A DNA stretch of 60,187 bases from an uncultured Hyphomicrobiales bacterium. Lineage in GTDB: Bacteria > Pseudomonadota > Alphaproteobacteria > Rhizobiales > Beijerinckiaceae. A program made the translations under genes and the position numbers. Under the pieces are notes generated by a model. That model searched no databases. It worked only from the letters and a program-made list of their open reading frames with translations, and was not told the DNA's origin. Position 1 is the first letter of the stretch; every line of letters begins with the position of its first letter. The stretch spans positions 1 to 60,187 of the forward strand of contig CAIYZJ010000117.1 in NCBI GenBank assembly GCA_903930675.1, in the 5' to 3' direction. Below are positions 42,118 to 50,840 of this stretch, in pieces.

Positions 42118-43146
42118 TCAGGCCGGAACCGGCGCATGGGCGGCAATCAGGCCTGCCGTTTTCAAATCGGCCCAGAAGGCGGGCGGAATGGCAACCTCAA
42201 GCTGGGCGGCATTGCGGCGCACCTCGTCCGCCGTCTTGCCGCCGGGAATGACCGAGACAATCGCCTGATGGGCGAGCGGAAATTGCAGGGCCGCACAGGG
42301 CAGCGAGACCCGATGGGCGGCGCAGACGGCTTCGATCTTGCGCACGCGCTCCACAACAGAGGGCGGAGCTAGTTCGTAATTATAGACAGCCCCTTCGCGT
42401 GCGCCGGTTGCGAGAATGCCCGAATTATACGGCCCGCCGCACAGGATGCCGATGCCGCGCTGTTCGCACAGGGGCAAAAAAGTCTCGAGCGGGTCTTGTT
42501 CGAGTAAAGTATAGCGGCCAGCCAGCAGGAACAGATCGAAATCACCGGCGCGGGCCAGCCGCTCGCACATCTGCCAGACATTCAATCCCGCCCCGAAAGC
42601 GGCAATGCGCCCTTCCGAGCGGAGGCGTTCAAGCGCCTTGTAGCCGCCTTCCATGAAGGTTTTGAAATGCTGTTCGCTGGTCTCGACACTGCCATGGGTT
42701 TCGGCGTCGATGTCATGGCACAACAGCACATCGATGGTGTCGACGCCGAGCCGTTCCATCGAGAAATCAAACGAGCGCAGCACGCCGTCATAGGAATAAT
42801 CGAACACCACCTCGCGGGCGGGCGTGTCGAAATAGTGATCCTGCGCCGAGCGTTGATCGCGCGCACAAGGACGCAACAAGCGGCCGATCTTGGTCGACAG
42901 CACCATCTGTTCGCCGCGATGGGCGCGCAAAAACGGGTTCAGCCGTGTTTCGGCAATGCCGAGGCCGTAAAACGGGGCCGTGTCAAAGGCGCGGCAGCCG
43001 ACGTCCCAAGCCGCATCCAGCGTGGCACGGGCGGCTTCTTCGCTGACCGGCGCAAACAGATTGCCCAAAGGCGCGGTGCCGAAGCCCATCGGGGTGAAAG
43101 GCAGTTGCTTGCCACGGCGGGTTGTAAAAGCACGGGTGTGAAGCAC
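42118..43146 (-). CDS. Aldo-keto reductase (L-fucose / D-arabinose 1-dehydrogenase type)
   Basis: About 342 residues of the AKR superfamily. The tetrad is visible: Asp and Tyr in FDTAPFYG, Lys in VLSTKIGRLL and His in VLLCHDID. A C-terminal VIPGGKTADEVRRN is the cofactor loop. The overall layout resembles the D-threo-aldose 1-dehydrogenase/Pld1-like group that oxidises L-fucose, L-galactose or D-arabinose to the lactone. With fucU and a fuconolactonase downstream this is the first enzyme of a non-phosphorylating route. I prefer the GTG at 43146 (AGGA 8 bases upstream) over the ATG at 43182, which has no binding site. Confidence 0.85.
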   Translation of the reverse strand: MLHTRAFTTRRGKQLPFTPMGFGTAPLGNLFAPVSEEAARATLDAAWDVGCRAFDTAPFYGLGIAETRLNPFLRAHRGEQMVLSTKIGRLLRPCARDQRSAQDHYFDTPAREVVFDYSYDGVLRSFDFSMERLGVDTIDVLLCHDIDAETHGSVETSEQHFKTFMEGGYKALERLRSEGRIAAFGAGLNVWQMCERLARAGDFDLFLLAGRYTLLEQDPLETFLPLCEQRGIGILCGGPYNSGILATGAREGAVYNYELAPPSVVERVRKIEAVCAAHRVSLPCAALQFPLAHQAIVSVIPGGKTADEVRRNAAQLEVAIPPAFWADLKTAGLIAAHAPVPA

Positions 43147-43257
43147 AGTCCGGTGTCCTGATCCTGATGTCGCTGCAATCATTTTGTTGAAGCTTGTGTT
43201 ATGCTATTCAATAATCATTATCCAGACGAGCAGAATTGTTGCGTGAAAGGCCGAAAC

Positions 43258-44217
43258 ATGTCCTCGAAACTTGATCAACTCAAAAGCATGACCGTGGTGG
43301 TCGCCGATACCGGCGATATCGAGGCGATTCAGGCCTTCCAGCCGACCGATTGCACCACCAATCCGACGCTGATCCTCAAAGCCGCCCAAATGCCCGCTTA
43401 TGCGCATCTGGTCGACGAGGCGGTGCAATGGGGGCGTGCGCAGGGGGGTGATCAGGCTGCGGTGGTCGCAGGTGTTTGCGACAGGCTGGCGGTGACCTTC
43501 GGTACCGAATTGAGCCGGATTGTCCCCGGTCGTGTGTCGACCGAAGTCGACGCCGATCTGTCCTTCAATACGGCGGCCAGCGTCGCCAAGGGCCGCGCCA
43601 TCATCGCCGATTACCAGTCGCGCGGGGTCGGGCGCGAGCGGGTGCTGATCAAGCTGGCTTCCACCTGGGAGGGGATCCGCGCCGCCGAAATTCTCGAAGC
43701 CGAAGGCATCAATTGCAATCTGACGTTGCTGTTCTGTCTGGCGCAGGCGGCGGCTGCGGCCGAAGCGGGGGCCTTTCTGATCTCGCCGTTTGTCGGCCGG
43801 ATTCTGGATTGGCACGCCAAAGCCGAAGGGCGCACCTTTGCGGCCGACGAAGATCCCGGCGTGCTGTCGGTGCGTGCGATTTACGCCTATTACAAACGCC
43901 ACGGCTACAACACCGTGGTGATGGGCGCGAGCTTCCGCAATCAAGGCGAGATCGAATCGCTGGCAGGTTGCGACCGTCTGACCATCGCACCCGCTTTGCT
44001 GGACTCGCTTGCCAAGGATCAGGGCACGCTGGTGCGCCAGCTCGATGCGGCAACGGCGGCGAAACAGGGAGGCGACAAGCTGGCCAGCGACGAGGCCAGC
44101 TTCCGCTTCGCGCTCAACGAGGACGCGATGGCCACCGAAAAACTGGCCGAGGGCATCCGCTCCTTTGCCAAGGATCTGCGCTCGCTGCGCGCCATGGTGC
44201 AAACCAAGCTGGCATAG
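43258..44217 (+). CDS. tal: Transaldolase, TalB type
   Basis: 319 residues aligning with E. coli TalB without gaps at the active site: Asp17 (VADTGD), Glu96 ([11 protein letters not shown]) and Schiff-base Lys132 ([11 protein letters not shown]). TSIxTxxxxx-like blocks CTTNPTLIL and [10 protein letters not shown] are also present. It moves a dihydroxyacetone unit between sedoheptulose-7-phosphate and glyceraldehyde-3-phosphate in the pentose phosphate pathway. GAAAGG lies 7 bases before the ATG at 43258. It is divergent from the fucose operon and apparently monocistronic, ending at a shared terminator. Confidence 0.95.
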   Translation: MSSKLDQLKSMTVVVADTGDIEAIQAFQPTDCTTNPTLILKAAQMPAYAHLVDEAVQWGRAQGGDQAAVVAGVCDRLAVTFGTELSRIVPGRVSTEVDADLSFNTAASVAKGRAIIADYQSRGVGRERVLIKLASTWEGIRAAEILEAEGINCNLTLLFCLAQAAAAAEAGAFLISPFVGRILDWHAKAEGRTFAADEDPGVLSVRAIYAYYKRHGYNTVVMGASFRNQGEIESLAGCDRLTIAPALLDSLAKDQGTLVRQLDAATAAKQGGDKLASDEASFRFALNEDAMATEKLAEGIRSFAKDLRSLRAMVQTKLA

Positions 44218-44242
44218 ATTTCAGCCGCGATGGTGACAAAGA

Positions 44243-44268
44243 AAATCCGGCTCAAGGCCGGATTTTTT
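44243..44268. terminator. Bidirectional terminator between transaldolase and the ThDP enzyme
   Basis: A perfect 9-bp stem, AAATCCGGC / GCCGGATTT, with a TCAAG loop has T-runs on both sides in the relevant orientation. It serves the two convergent genes. Confidence 0.88.
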
Positions 44269-45934
44269 ATGCCTTTGCGGCCGCAGCCCTGAGGCTGGTA
44301 ATTGTCGCCCCCGGCGTCAGCACTTCCGGATTGGTCAGGCAGTGGATGATCGCAGGTTTGCCGGAGGCGAGAGCGCGCTCGAAAGCGGGTCCGAATTCTT
44401 CGGTGCTTTCCACCCGCTCGCCATGGCCACCAAAGGCGCGGGCATAGGCGGCAAAATCCGGATTTTTCAGGGCCGTGGCCGAAACGCGGTTAGGATATTC
44501 GCGCTCCTGATGCATGCGGATCGTGCCATACATGCCGTTGTCGACCACCACGACGATGACCGGCAGGTCATATTGCACGGCCGTGGCAAATTCCTGTCCG
44601 TTCATCATGAAACAGCCGTCGCCCGCAAAGGCCACAACCATCCGGTGCGGCTGGGCGCGTTTGGCGCCGACGGCGGCCGGAACGCCGTAGCCCATCGAGC
44701 CCGAGGTCGGAGCCAGTTGCGCGCCGTGCTGGTGATAATGCAGGAAGCGGCCGACCCAGATCGCATAATTGCCCGCGCCATTGGTGACGATGGCATCTTT
44801 GGGCAGCTTGCCGCGCAATTCCATCATCACAGTGGCCATGTCGAGCTTGCTGCCATGCACGGGGGCCTGATTGGTCCAGCCGAGATAGTCGTCATGGGCG
44901 CTCCGGGCATCGGCTTCCCATGATATCTGGTTGGGCGGCTGTACGGTTTCGAGCGAGGCGGCAAAGGCTTTCGGACTGGCATGGATTCCCAAAGTCGGAT
45001 GATAGACGCGGCCCAGTTCCTGCGCATCGGCATGGACATGCACAAAGCCCATCTGCGGCTGCGGAATATCGAACAAAGTATAACTTTGCGACGGCATTTC
45101 GGCCATGCGCCCGCCGATCAGCAGGACCAGATCGCTGGTGGCAATGCGCTCTTTCAGCTTCGGGTTGGGTCCAATGCCGATTTCACCGGCATAAAGCGGA
45201 TGCGCATTGGGAAACAGCATGGCGCGCCGGAACGAGGTGGCCACGGGAAGCTGGAATCGTTCGGCAAAACGCACCATCGAGGCTATCGCCTTCTCGTTCC
45301 AGCCGGACCCACCCAGAATGGCCACGGGCTTTTTGGCCGCCCAGAGCAGCTTTTGCAACTCGGCCATCTGTGTCAGGCCGGGCCATGTCTCGACGGGCTC
45401 GACGCGCGGCACCACCGGCACGCTGGCCATTTCCAGCAAGACATCTTCGGGCAGGCCGATCACCACAGGGCCGGGCCGGCCCTGCATGGCGACGTGGAAG
45501 GCACGCGAGATGATTTCGGGGATACGGGCGGCATTGTCGATCTCGGTTACCCATTTGGCGGTCGAGCCGAAAAAGGCGCGGTAATCCATTTCCTGAAACG
45601 CGCCGCGTTCGCGCATGCCCTGTTCGATCTGGCCGACAAACAGGATCAGCGGCACGCTGTCATGCTCGGCAATGTGGATGCCGGGCGAGGCATTGGTGGC
45701 ACCGGGTCCGCGCGTGACCATTACAATGCCCGGACGGCCCGACAGCCGCGCCGTCGCATCGGCCATCATTGTCGCCCCGCCTTCCTGACGGCAGACGGTG
45801 ACATTGATGGCGGCATCATGCAGCGCATCCAGCACGGCCAGATAGCTTTCGCCCGGCACACAAAACACATGCTCGACCCCTTGGGCCTGCAAGGCATCGA
45901 CGATCAATTGTCCGCCCGTCCGCGCTGCTGTCAT
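44267..45934 (-). CDS. Thiamine diphosphate-dependent enzyme, acetolactate-synthase (IlvB)-like
   Basis: 555 residues with the three-domain ThDP architecture. The activating Glu is in CRQEGGATMMADA, TRGPGATNASPGIHIAEHDSVPL is the PYR-domain block, and GDGCFMMNGQEFATAVQYDLPVIVVVVDN is the ThDP/Mg motif (GDG...N). It resembles large subunits of acetolactate synthase and relatives (glyoxylate carboligase, sulfoacetaldehyde acetyltransferase, oxalyl-CoA decarboxylase) but has no small subunit beside it, so anabolic acetolactate synthase is unlikely. Decarboxylation or ligation of a 2-keto acid is the general reaction; the substrate is unknown. Confidence 0.85.
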   Translation of the reverse strand: MTAARTGGQLIVDALQAQGVEHVFCVPGESYLAVLDALHDAAINVTVCRQEGGATMMADATARLSGRPGIVMVTRGPGATNASPGIHIAEHDSVPLILFVGQIEQGMRERGAFQEMDYRAFFGSTAKWVTEIDNAARIPEIISRAFHVAMQGRPGPVVIGLPEDVLLEMASVPVVPRVEPVETWPGLTQMAELQKLLWAAKKPVAILGGSGWNEKAIASMVRFAERFQLPVATSFRRAMLFPNAHPLYAGEIGIGPNPKLKERIATSDLVLLIGGRMAEMPSQSYTLFDIPQPQMGFVHVHADAQELGRVYHPTLGIHASPKAFAASLETVQPPNQISWEADARSAHDDYLGWTNQAPVHGSKLDMATVMMELRGKLPKDAIVTNGAGNYAIWVGRFLHYHQHGAQLAPTSGSMGYGVPAAVGAKRAQPHRMVVAFAGDGCFMMNGQEFATAVQYDLPVIVVVVDNGMYGTIRMHQEREYPNRVSATALKNPDFAAYARAFGGHGERVESTEEFGPAFERALASGKPAIIHCLTNPEVLTPGATITSLRAAAAKA

Positions 45935-45982
45935 GGTGCTGGTCCTATCGAAGAATGGGGATTTTAACCGTAGTCAATTGCC

Positions 45983-46012
45983 AAAAAGGCGCGCCCTTTC
46001 GGGGCACGCCTT
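45983..46012 (-). terminator. Rho-independent terminator after gcdH
   Basis: On the minus strand, AAGGCGTGCCCC and GGGCGCGCCTT pair with one mismatch across a GAAA-type loop, followed by T5. It lies about 24 bases after the gcdH stop. Confidence 0.8.
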
Positions 46013-46035
46013 GGAGAGTTTCAGCGGTCAGGCTC

Positions 46036-47241
46036 TCAAAAGAACGCCTGCAAGCCGGTGATCGCGCGGCCAAGGATCAGCGCATGGATGTCATGCGTGC
46101 CTTCATAGGTGTTGACCGTTTCCAGATTCTGGGCATGACGCATCACGTGATATTCTTCCGAAATGCCGTTGCCGCCGTGCATGTCACGCGCAATGCGGGC
46201 AATGTCGAGCGCCTTGCCGCAATTGTTGCGTTTGACGATCGAGATCATTTCGGGCGCCATCTTGCCTTCGTCGAACAACCGGCCAACCCGCAGCGAGCCT
46301 TGCAGGCCGAGCGAGATTTCGGTGACCATATCGGCCAGCTTTTTCTGCACCAGCTGGGTCTGGGCCAGCGGACGGCCGAACTGCTTGCGGTCGAGTGTAT
46401 ATTGGCGCGCGCGGGTGTAGCAATCTTCGGCCGCACCCATCACCCCCCATGAAATACCGTAGCGGGCGCGGTTGAGGCAGCCGAACGGACCCTTGAGGCC
46501 GGACACGTTGGGCAGCAGATTTTCTTCCGGCACCACAACGCCATCCATCACGATTTCGCCGGTGATCGAGGTGCGCAGCGACAGCTTGCCGCCGATTTTC
46601 GGTGCGCTGAGGCCTTTCATGCCCTTTTCGAGCACGAAGCCGCGGATTTCATTGTCATGCACCGCCGACTTGGCCCAGACCACGAACACATCGGCAATCG
46701 GTGAATTGGAAATCCACATTTTCGAGCCGGTCAGGCGGTAGCCGTCCGAGACTTTTTCGACACGGGTCCGCATGCCAGCCGGATCGGAGCCTGCATCGGG
46801 TTCGGTCAGGCCGAAACAGCCGATCCATTCGCCCGACGCCAGTTTGGGCAGATATTTCATCCGCTGTTCTTCGGTGCCATAGGCATAGATCGGGTGCATG
46901 ACCAGCGAGGATTGCACGCTCATCATCGAGCGATAGCCCGAATCAACACGTTCGACCTCGCGCGCCACCAAGCCATAAGAGACATAGCTGGCATGGGCGC
47001 AGCCGTATTTTTCGGGGATGGTGATACCCAACAGGCCCAATTCACCCATTTCGTTGAAAATGGCGCGGTCGGAATGTTCGTCCGAATAGGCCTTGATCAC
47101 GCGCGGCAACAGTTTTTCCTGCGCATAGTCGCGGGCCGTGTCGCGGATCATCCGCTCGTCTTCGGTCAGCTGGTAATCAATCAAAAAGGCATCATCCCAC
47201 TGGAAGGCTGCCGCTTTCTTCATGCTGTCTGAGGCACTCAT
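46036..47241 (-). CDS. gcdH: Glutaryl-CoA dehydrogenase
   Basis: 401 residues. [36 protein letters not shown] is the GcdH N-terminus, [19 protein letters not shown] the FAD signature, and [20 protein letters not shown] carries the catalytic Glu380, the sequence pattern diagnostic of glutaryl-CoA dehydrogenases. The enzyme oxidises and decarboxylates glutaryl-CoA to crotonyl-CoA in lysine and tryptophan degradation. It sits 15 bases downstream of the amaB-type gene in the same direction, so they form a lysine-catabolic operon. Confidence 0.94.
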   Translation of the reverse strand: MSASDSMKKAAAFQWDDAFLIDYQLTEDERMIRDTARDYAQEKLLPRVIKAYSDEHSDRAIFNEMGELGLLGITIPEKYGCAHASYVSYGLVAREVERVDSGYRSMMSVQSSLVMHPIYAYGTEEQRMKYLPKLASGEWIGCFGLTEPDAGSDPAGMRTRVEKVSDGYRLTGSKMWISNSPIADVFVVWAKSAVHDNEIRGFVLEKGMKGLSAPKIGGKLSLRTSITGEIVMDGVVVPEENLLPNVSGLKGPFGCLNRARYGISWGVMGAAEDCYTRARQYTLDRKQFGRPLAQTQLVQKKLADMVTEISLGLQGSLRVGRLFDEGKMAPEMISIVKRNNCGKALDIARIARDMHGGNGISEEYHVMRHAQNLETVNTYEGTHDIHALILGRAITGLQAFF

Positions 47242-47256
47242 AATCTCTTTTTCCCC

Positions 47257-48795
47257 TTATCCTGCGTCGATATCGAAGCTTACACCTTGTGCCAGAGGCA
47301 GGCTGGTGCCGTAATTGATCGTGTTGGTCGCACGACGCATATAGGCTTTCCATGCATCGGATCCAGCCTCGCGGCCGCCGCCCGTTTCCTTTTCGCCGCC
47401 GAAGGCCCCGCCGATTTCGGCACCCGACGGGCCGATATTGACATTGGCAATGCCGCAATCGGAACCGTCAGCCGCTATAAAGCGTTCCGCTTCGCGCATG
47501 TCGAGCGTAAACAGCGAGGAGGACAGGCCCGCACCCACGCCGTTTTGCATGGCAACGGCCTCTTCAAACGCCGAATAGCGGATGACATAAAGGATCGGCG
47601 CAAAGGTCTCGCGCAATGCAGGGCCGCTATGAGACGGGAGTTCGACCAGTGCGGGGGCGACATAATAGCCGCCTTCGCAATGATCGGTTTTGACGCGCCC
47701 GCCGCCCGTGACCGTGGCACCCGCAGACTTGGATTCGGCCAGCGCCTTGTCCATCACCTCGAAGGCCTGCCGGTCGATCAGCGGGCCGACCAGCACGCCG
47801 TCGCGGCGCGGATCGCCGATCTGGACCGAACCATAGACCTTGCGCAGTTTCGGCAAGAGTTGATCGTAAATGCTCTCATGCACAAACAACCGCCGCAAGG
47901 TGGTGCAGCGTTGTCCGGCTGTGCCGATCGCCGCAAAGGCAATGCCGCGCAGGGCCAGATCGAGATCGGCAGAGGGGGCGACGATGGCGGCATTGTTGCC
48001 GCCCAGTTCCAGAATGGCGCGGGCGAAACGGGCCGCCAGCTTCGGGGCAACCTGCCGTCCCATCGCGGTCGAGCCGGTGGCCGAGACCAGTGCGACGCGG
48101 TGGTCATCGACCAAAGCCTCGCCGATCTCGCGGCCTCCCACCAGCACAGTGGCGATTCCCTCCGGCAAACCGCCGAATTTGGCTGCCGCGCGCTCGACAA
48201 TCGCTTGCGTGGCCAAAGCCGTGAGCAATGTTTTTTCCGAAGGCTTCCAGACCACCGCATTGCCGCAGACCAGTGCCAGAGCCGCATTCCATGACCAGAC
48301 GGCAACCGGAAAATTGAAGGCCGAAATCACACCGCAAATGCCCAGCGGGTGCCATGTTTCCATCATCCGGTGGTCGGGCCGCTCGGTGGCGATCGTCAAC
48401 CCGAACAATTGGCGCGACAGGCCGACCGCATAATCGCAAATATCGATCATTTCCTGCACTTCGCCCAAGCCCTCGGAGATGATCTTTCCGGCCTCCAGCG
48501 TCACCAGACGGCCCAGATCGGCTTTGCAGGCGCGCAGTTCCTCGCCCAGCAAGCGGACGAATTCACCACGGCGCGGGGCAGGCACTTTGCGCCACACCTG
48601 AAAGGCGGCTTGCGCCTTGCCCAGTTGCGCCTGTGTTCCGGCCAGCGAGGTGGTTTTGACATAGGTGATGACGCTGCCGTCAATCGGCGAATGTGCGGCA
48701 AGGTGCGAGGCGGAACCGGTCTCGTCAAAAAGGGTCGGGGACACGCCGAGGCGTTTGAGGATGGCAAGAGCTTCGTCGCGCGGGGAAACAGACAT
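47257..48795 (-). CDS. amaB: Alpha-aminoadipic semialdehyde dehydrogenase (ALDH7/AmaB type)
   Basis: 512 residues of ALDH family 7. WHPLGICGVISAFNFPVAVWSWNAALALVCGN and the catalytic Cys in GTAGQRCTTLRRLFVH, with Glu in ILELGGNNAAIV, are the family 7 (antiquitin) versions of the active site. NVNIGPSGAEIGGAFGGEKETGGGREAGSDAWKAYMRR is the diagnostic C-terminal block. It oxidises 2-aminoadipate 6-semialdehyde (piperideine-6-carboxylate) to 2-aminoadipate. It is divergent from a FAD amine oxidase that could produce this substrate from L-pipecolate, and co-transcribed with gcdH. Confidence 0.92.
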   Translation of the reverse strand: MSVSPRDEALAILKRLGVSPTLFDETGSASHLAAHSPIDGSVITYVKTTSLAGTQAQLGKAQAAFQVWRKVPAPRRGEFVRLLGEELRACKADLGRLVTLEAGKIISEGLGEVQEMIDICDYAVGLSRQLFGLTIATERPDHRMMETWHPLGICGVISAFNFPVAVWSWNAALALVCGNAVVWKPSEKTLLTALATQAIVERAAAKFGGLPEGIATVLVGGREIGEALVDDHRVALVSATGSTAMGRQVAPKLAARFARAILELGGNNAAIVAPSADLDLALRGIAFAAIGTAGQRCTTLRRLFVHESIYDQLLPKLRKVYGSVQIGDPRRDGVLVGPLIDRQAFEVMDKALAESKSAGATVTGGGRVKTDHCEGGYYVAPALVELPSHSGPALRETFAPILYVIRYSAFEEAVAMQNGVGAGLSSSLFTLDMREAERFIAADGSDCGIANVNIGPSGAEIGGAFGGEKETGGGREAGSDAWKAYMRRATNTINYGTSLPLAQGVSFDIDAG

Positions 48796-48958
48796 TGAAT
48801 AACCTTTGCAATCAGCCTTTGAGGATGCGGCCTTTTAGGGTGTATCGGGATTATAGGCATCAAAACGCTATTTTGTCAGGGCTGGCAAATAGGTTTTGTC
48901 TCGTTTAGCCTAGAATGGCAGCCTTTCGCACAGAGTATCATCGTTCAAAGGAATAAAA

Positions 48959-50191
48959 ATGTCCGGGTCAGTGCCTGTTTCAGCCGATGTGGTGATCGTC
49001 GGCGGTGCCGTAATCGGCTCGTCCATTGCCTATCATCTGGCACGCGATCCGGCGTTTTCCGGCCGTATTGTGGTGGTTGAAAAAGACCCGACCTATGCCA
49101 AAGCCGCCTCGGCCCTGTCGGCCGCCTCGATCCGCCAGCAATTCTCCACCGCCGTCAATATCCGGATTTCGCTCTACGGGATCAATTTCCTGCGTCATCT
49201 GGGCGAACACCTGACGGTGGATGGCGAGGTGCCGGTGATCGACCTGCACGAGGGCGGCTATCTCTATCTGGCCAGCGGTTCCGGCCCCGCGGATGCCGGT
49301 GCCGTGACCCTGCATGACAATCACGCCATCCAGACCCGTGAAGGCGCGGATATCGCGCTGTTCGACAGGGCCGGACTGGCCGCGCAGTTTGCGTGGTTGC
49401 ATGTCGATGATCTGGCCTGCGGCTCGTGGGGACGCACCGGCGAGGGCTGGTTCGACGGCTGGGCCTTGATGCAGGCCTTTCGCCGCAAGGCGCGTTCGCT
49501 CGGTGTCACCTATGTGACTGACGAAGTGGTCGATGTGGTGCGGCAGGGGCGCAAGGTTGTGTCCGTTGTGTTGAAATCGGGAGAGGTGATCGCGTGCGGC
49601 ACGCTGGTCAATGCGGCGGGTGCCAATGGACGCAAGGTGGCAGCCCTTGCGGGGATCGACATTCCGGTCGTCCCCAAGAAACGCTTTGTCTATACCTTCC
49701 ATTGCAAAGAGGCTTTGGCGGGTGTGCCCTTGCTGATCGACCCGAGCGGGGCGTGGTGCAGGCCCGAAGGGCGGCCCGATGCCTCGGGCCAGTTGTTCAT
49801 CGGAAGCATCGCGCCAGCCGAGGGCGAGCCCGACCCCGAGATGGACGGTAATGATTTCAGCGTGGATCCGCATCTGTTCGAAGATCAGCTCTGGCCTTTG
49901 CTCGCCCACCGGATTCCGGCCTTCGAGCAGATCAGGCCGGGCCGCGCATGGGCCGGTCCCTATGATATGAACCTGTTCGATCACAATGCGATTTTGGGGC
50001 CGGTCGGGGACATCGACAATCTGTTGCTCGCCAACGGCTTTTCAGGCCACGGCCTGCAGCAAAGCCCCGCCGTGGGCCGCGCTTTGGCGGAATGGGTCAT
50101 CCATGGCCATTACCGCACGCTGGATGTGTCCGATCTCGGCTTCGACCGCATCGCCAAACAGCGGCCGGTGCTGGAAAAGTGCATTATCTGA
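48959..50191 (+). CDS. FAD-dependent amine/amino acid oxidoreductase (DAO family)
   Basis: 410 residues. ADVVIVGGAVIGSSIAYHLA is the dinucleotide-binding motif, followed by a VVEKD acidic end of beta-2. The C-terminal DNLLLANGFSGHGLQQSPAVGRALAEWV is the second FAD-contacting block of the DAO superfamily. The overall sequence resembles the FOXRED1/sarcosine-oxidase-like group. Because it is divergent from amaB and beside a LysE-type exporter, I suggest L-pipecolate or another lysine-derived secondary amine as substrate (an AmaA-like role); glycine, sarcosine or a D-amino acid remain possible. AAAGGAAT precedes the ATG. Confidence 0.85.
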   Translation: MSGSVPVSADVVIVGGAVIGSSIAYHLARDPAFSGRIVVVEKDPTYAKAASALSAASIRQQFSTAVNIRISLYGINFLRHLGEHLTVDGEVPVIDLHEGGYLYLASGSGPADAGAVTLHDNHAIQTREGADIALFDRAGLAAQFAWLHVDDLACGSWGRTGEGWFDGWALMQAFRRKARSLGVTYVTDEVVDVVRQGRKVVSVVLKSGEVIACGTLVNAAGANGRKVAALAGIDIPVVPKKRFVYTFHCKEALAGVPLLIDPSGAWCRPEGRPDASGQLFIGSIAPAEGEPDPEMDGNDFSVDPHLFEDQLWPLLAHRIPAFEQIRPGRAWAGPYDMNLFDHNAILGPVGDIDNLLLANGFSGHGLQQSPAVGRALAEWVIHGHYRTLDVSDLGFDRIAKQRPVLEKCII

Positions 50192-50194
50192 GCC

Positions 50195-50818
50195 TTATCC
50201 GCGTTGCGGCAAAGCGGCTGCGGCCAGCCCCGCGCCGATCAGCAGCACTGCGCCGGACCGGTTGAACCAGCGGATGGCGCGCGGCGAGCCCATCATGTGA
50301 CGGGCGCGGCTGGCGGTCAGCGCATAAAACAGCGCATTGGCAAAGGCCAGCACCAGAAACGTGCTTTCAAACACCAGCATTTGCAGCCAGAAATCACCCT
50401 CCCGATCAATGAATTGCGGCAGGAAGGCAATGAAAAAAGTCAGGCTTTTCGGGTTCAGGGCCGTCACAATCCAGGCATGAACAAGCATCCTTGAAGAACG
50501 GGTTCCGGCCTGCCGCGGCGCAATCTCGAAGGTGCCGCCCGCCCGCCACAGCCCGATGCCCAGCCAGACCATATAGGCCGCGCCGAGCCATTTCAACCCG
50601 AGATAGAGCATGGCCGAGGTTTGCAGCAGCGCGCCAAGCCCCAGCATCGACAGGCTCATGGCGGTAAAATCGCCCAGAGCGACGCCGATGGCGGTCGGCA
50701 AAGCCGCCCGCCAGCCTTGACCGAGCGCATAGGACACCACCAAAAGCACGGTGGGGCCGGGGATCAGCACCAGAATGGCCGAGGCGGCAGCAAAGGCCAG
50801 CCAGATCTCGAATTCCAT
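50195..50818 (-). CDS. LysE/RhtB-family amino acid exporter
   Basis: 207 residues with five or six membrane helices. The N-terminal PGPTVLLVVSYALGQGWRAALPTAIGVALGDF is the LysE/RhtB signature, followed by AAYMVWLGIGLWR and a central ALNPKSLTFFIAFLPQFI block. The family exports lysine, arginine, homoserine, threonine or other amino acids. It converges on the FAD oxidoreductase with 3 bases between stop codons. Its position in the lysine-degradation group suggests lysine or pipecolate, but no residue decides this. Confidence 0.9.
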   Translation of the reverse strand: MEFEIWLAFAAASAILVLIPGPTVLLVVSYALGQGWRAALPTAIGVALGDFTAMSLSMLGLGALLQTSAMLYLGLKWLGAAYMVWLGIGLWRAGGTFEIAPRQAGTRSSRMLVHAWIVTALNPKSLTFFIAFLPQFIDREGDFWLQMLVFESTFLVLAFANALFYALTASRARHMMGSPRAIRWFNRSGAVLLIGAGLAAAALPQRG

Positions 50819-50840
50819 TGCTGCTCCCCTCGTGGATCGC

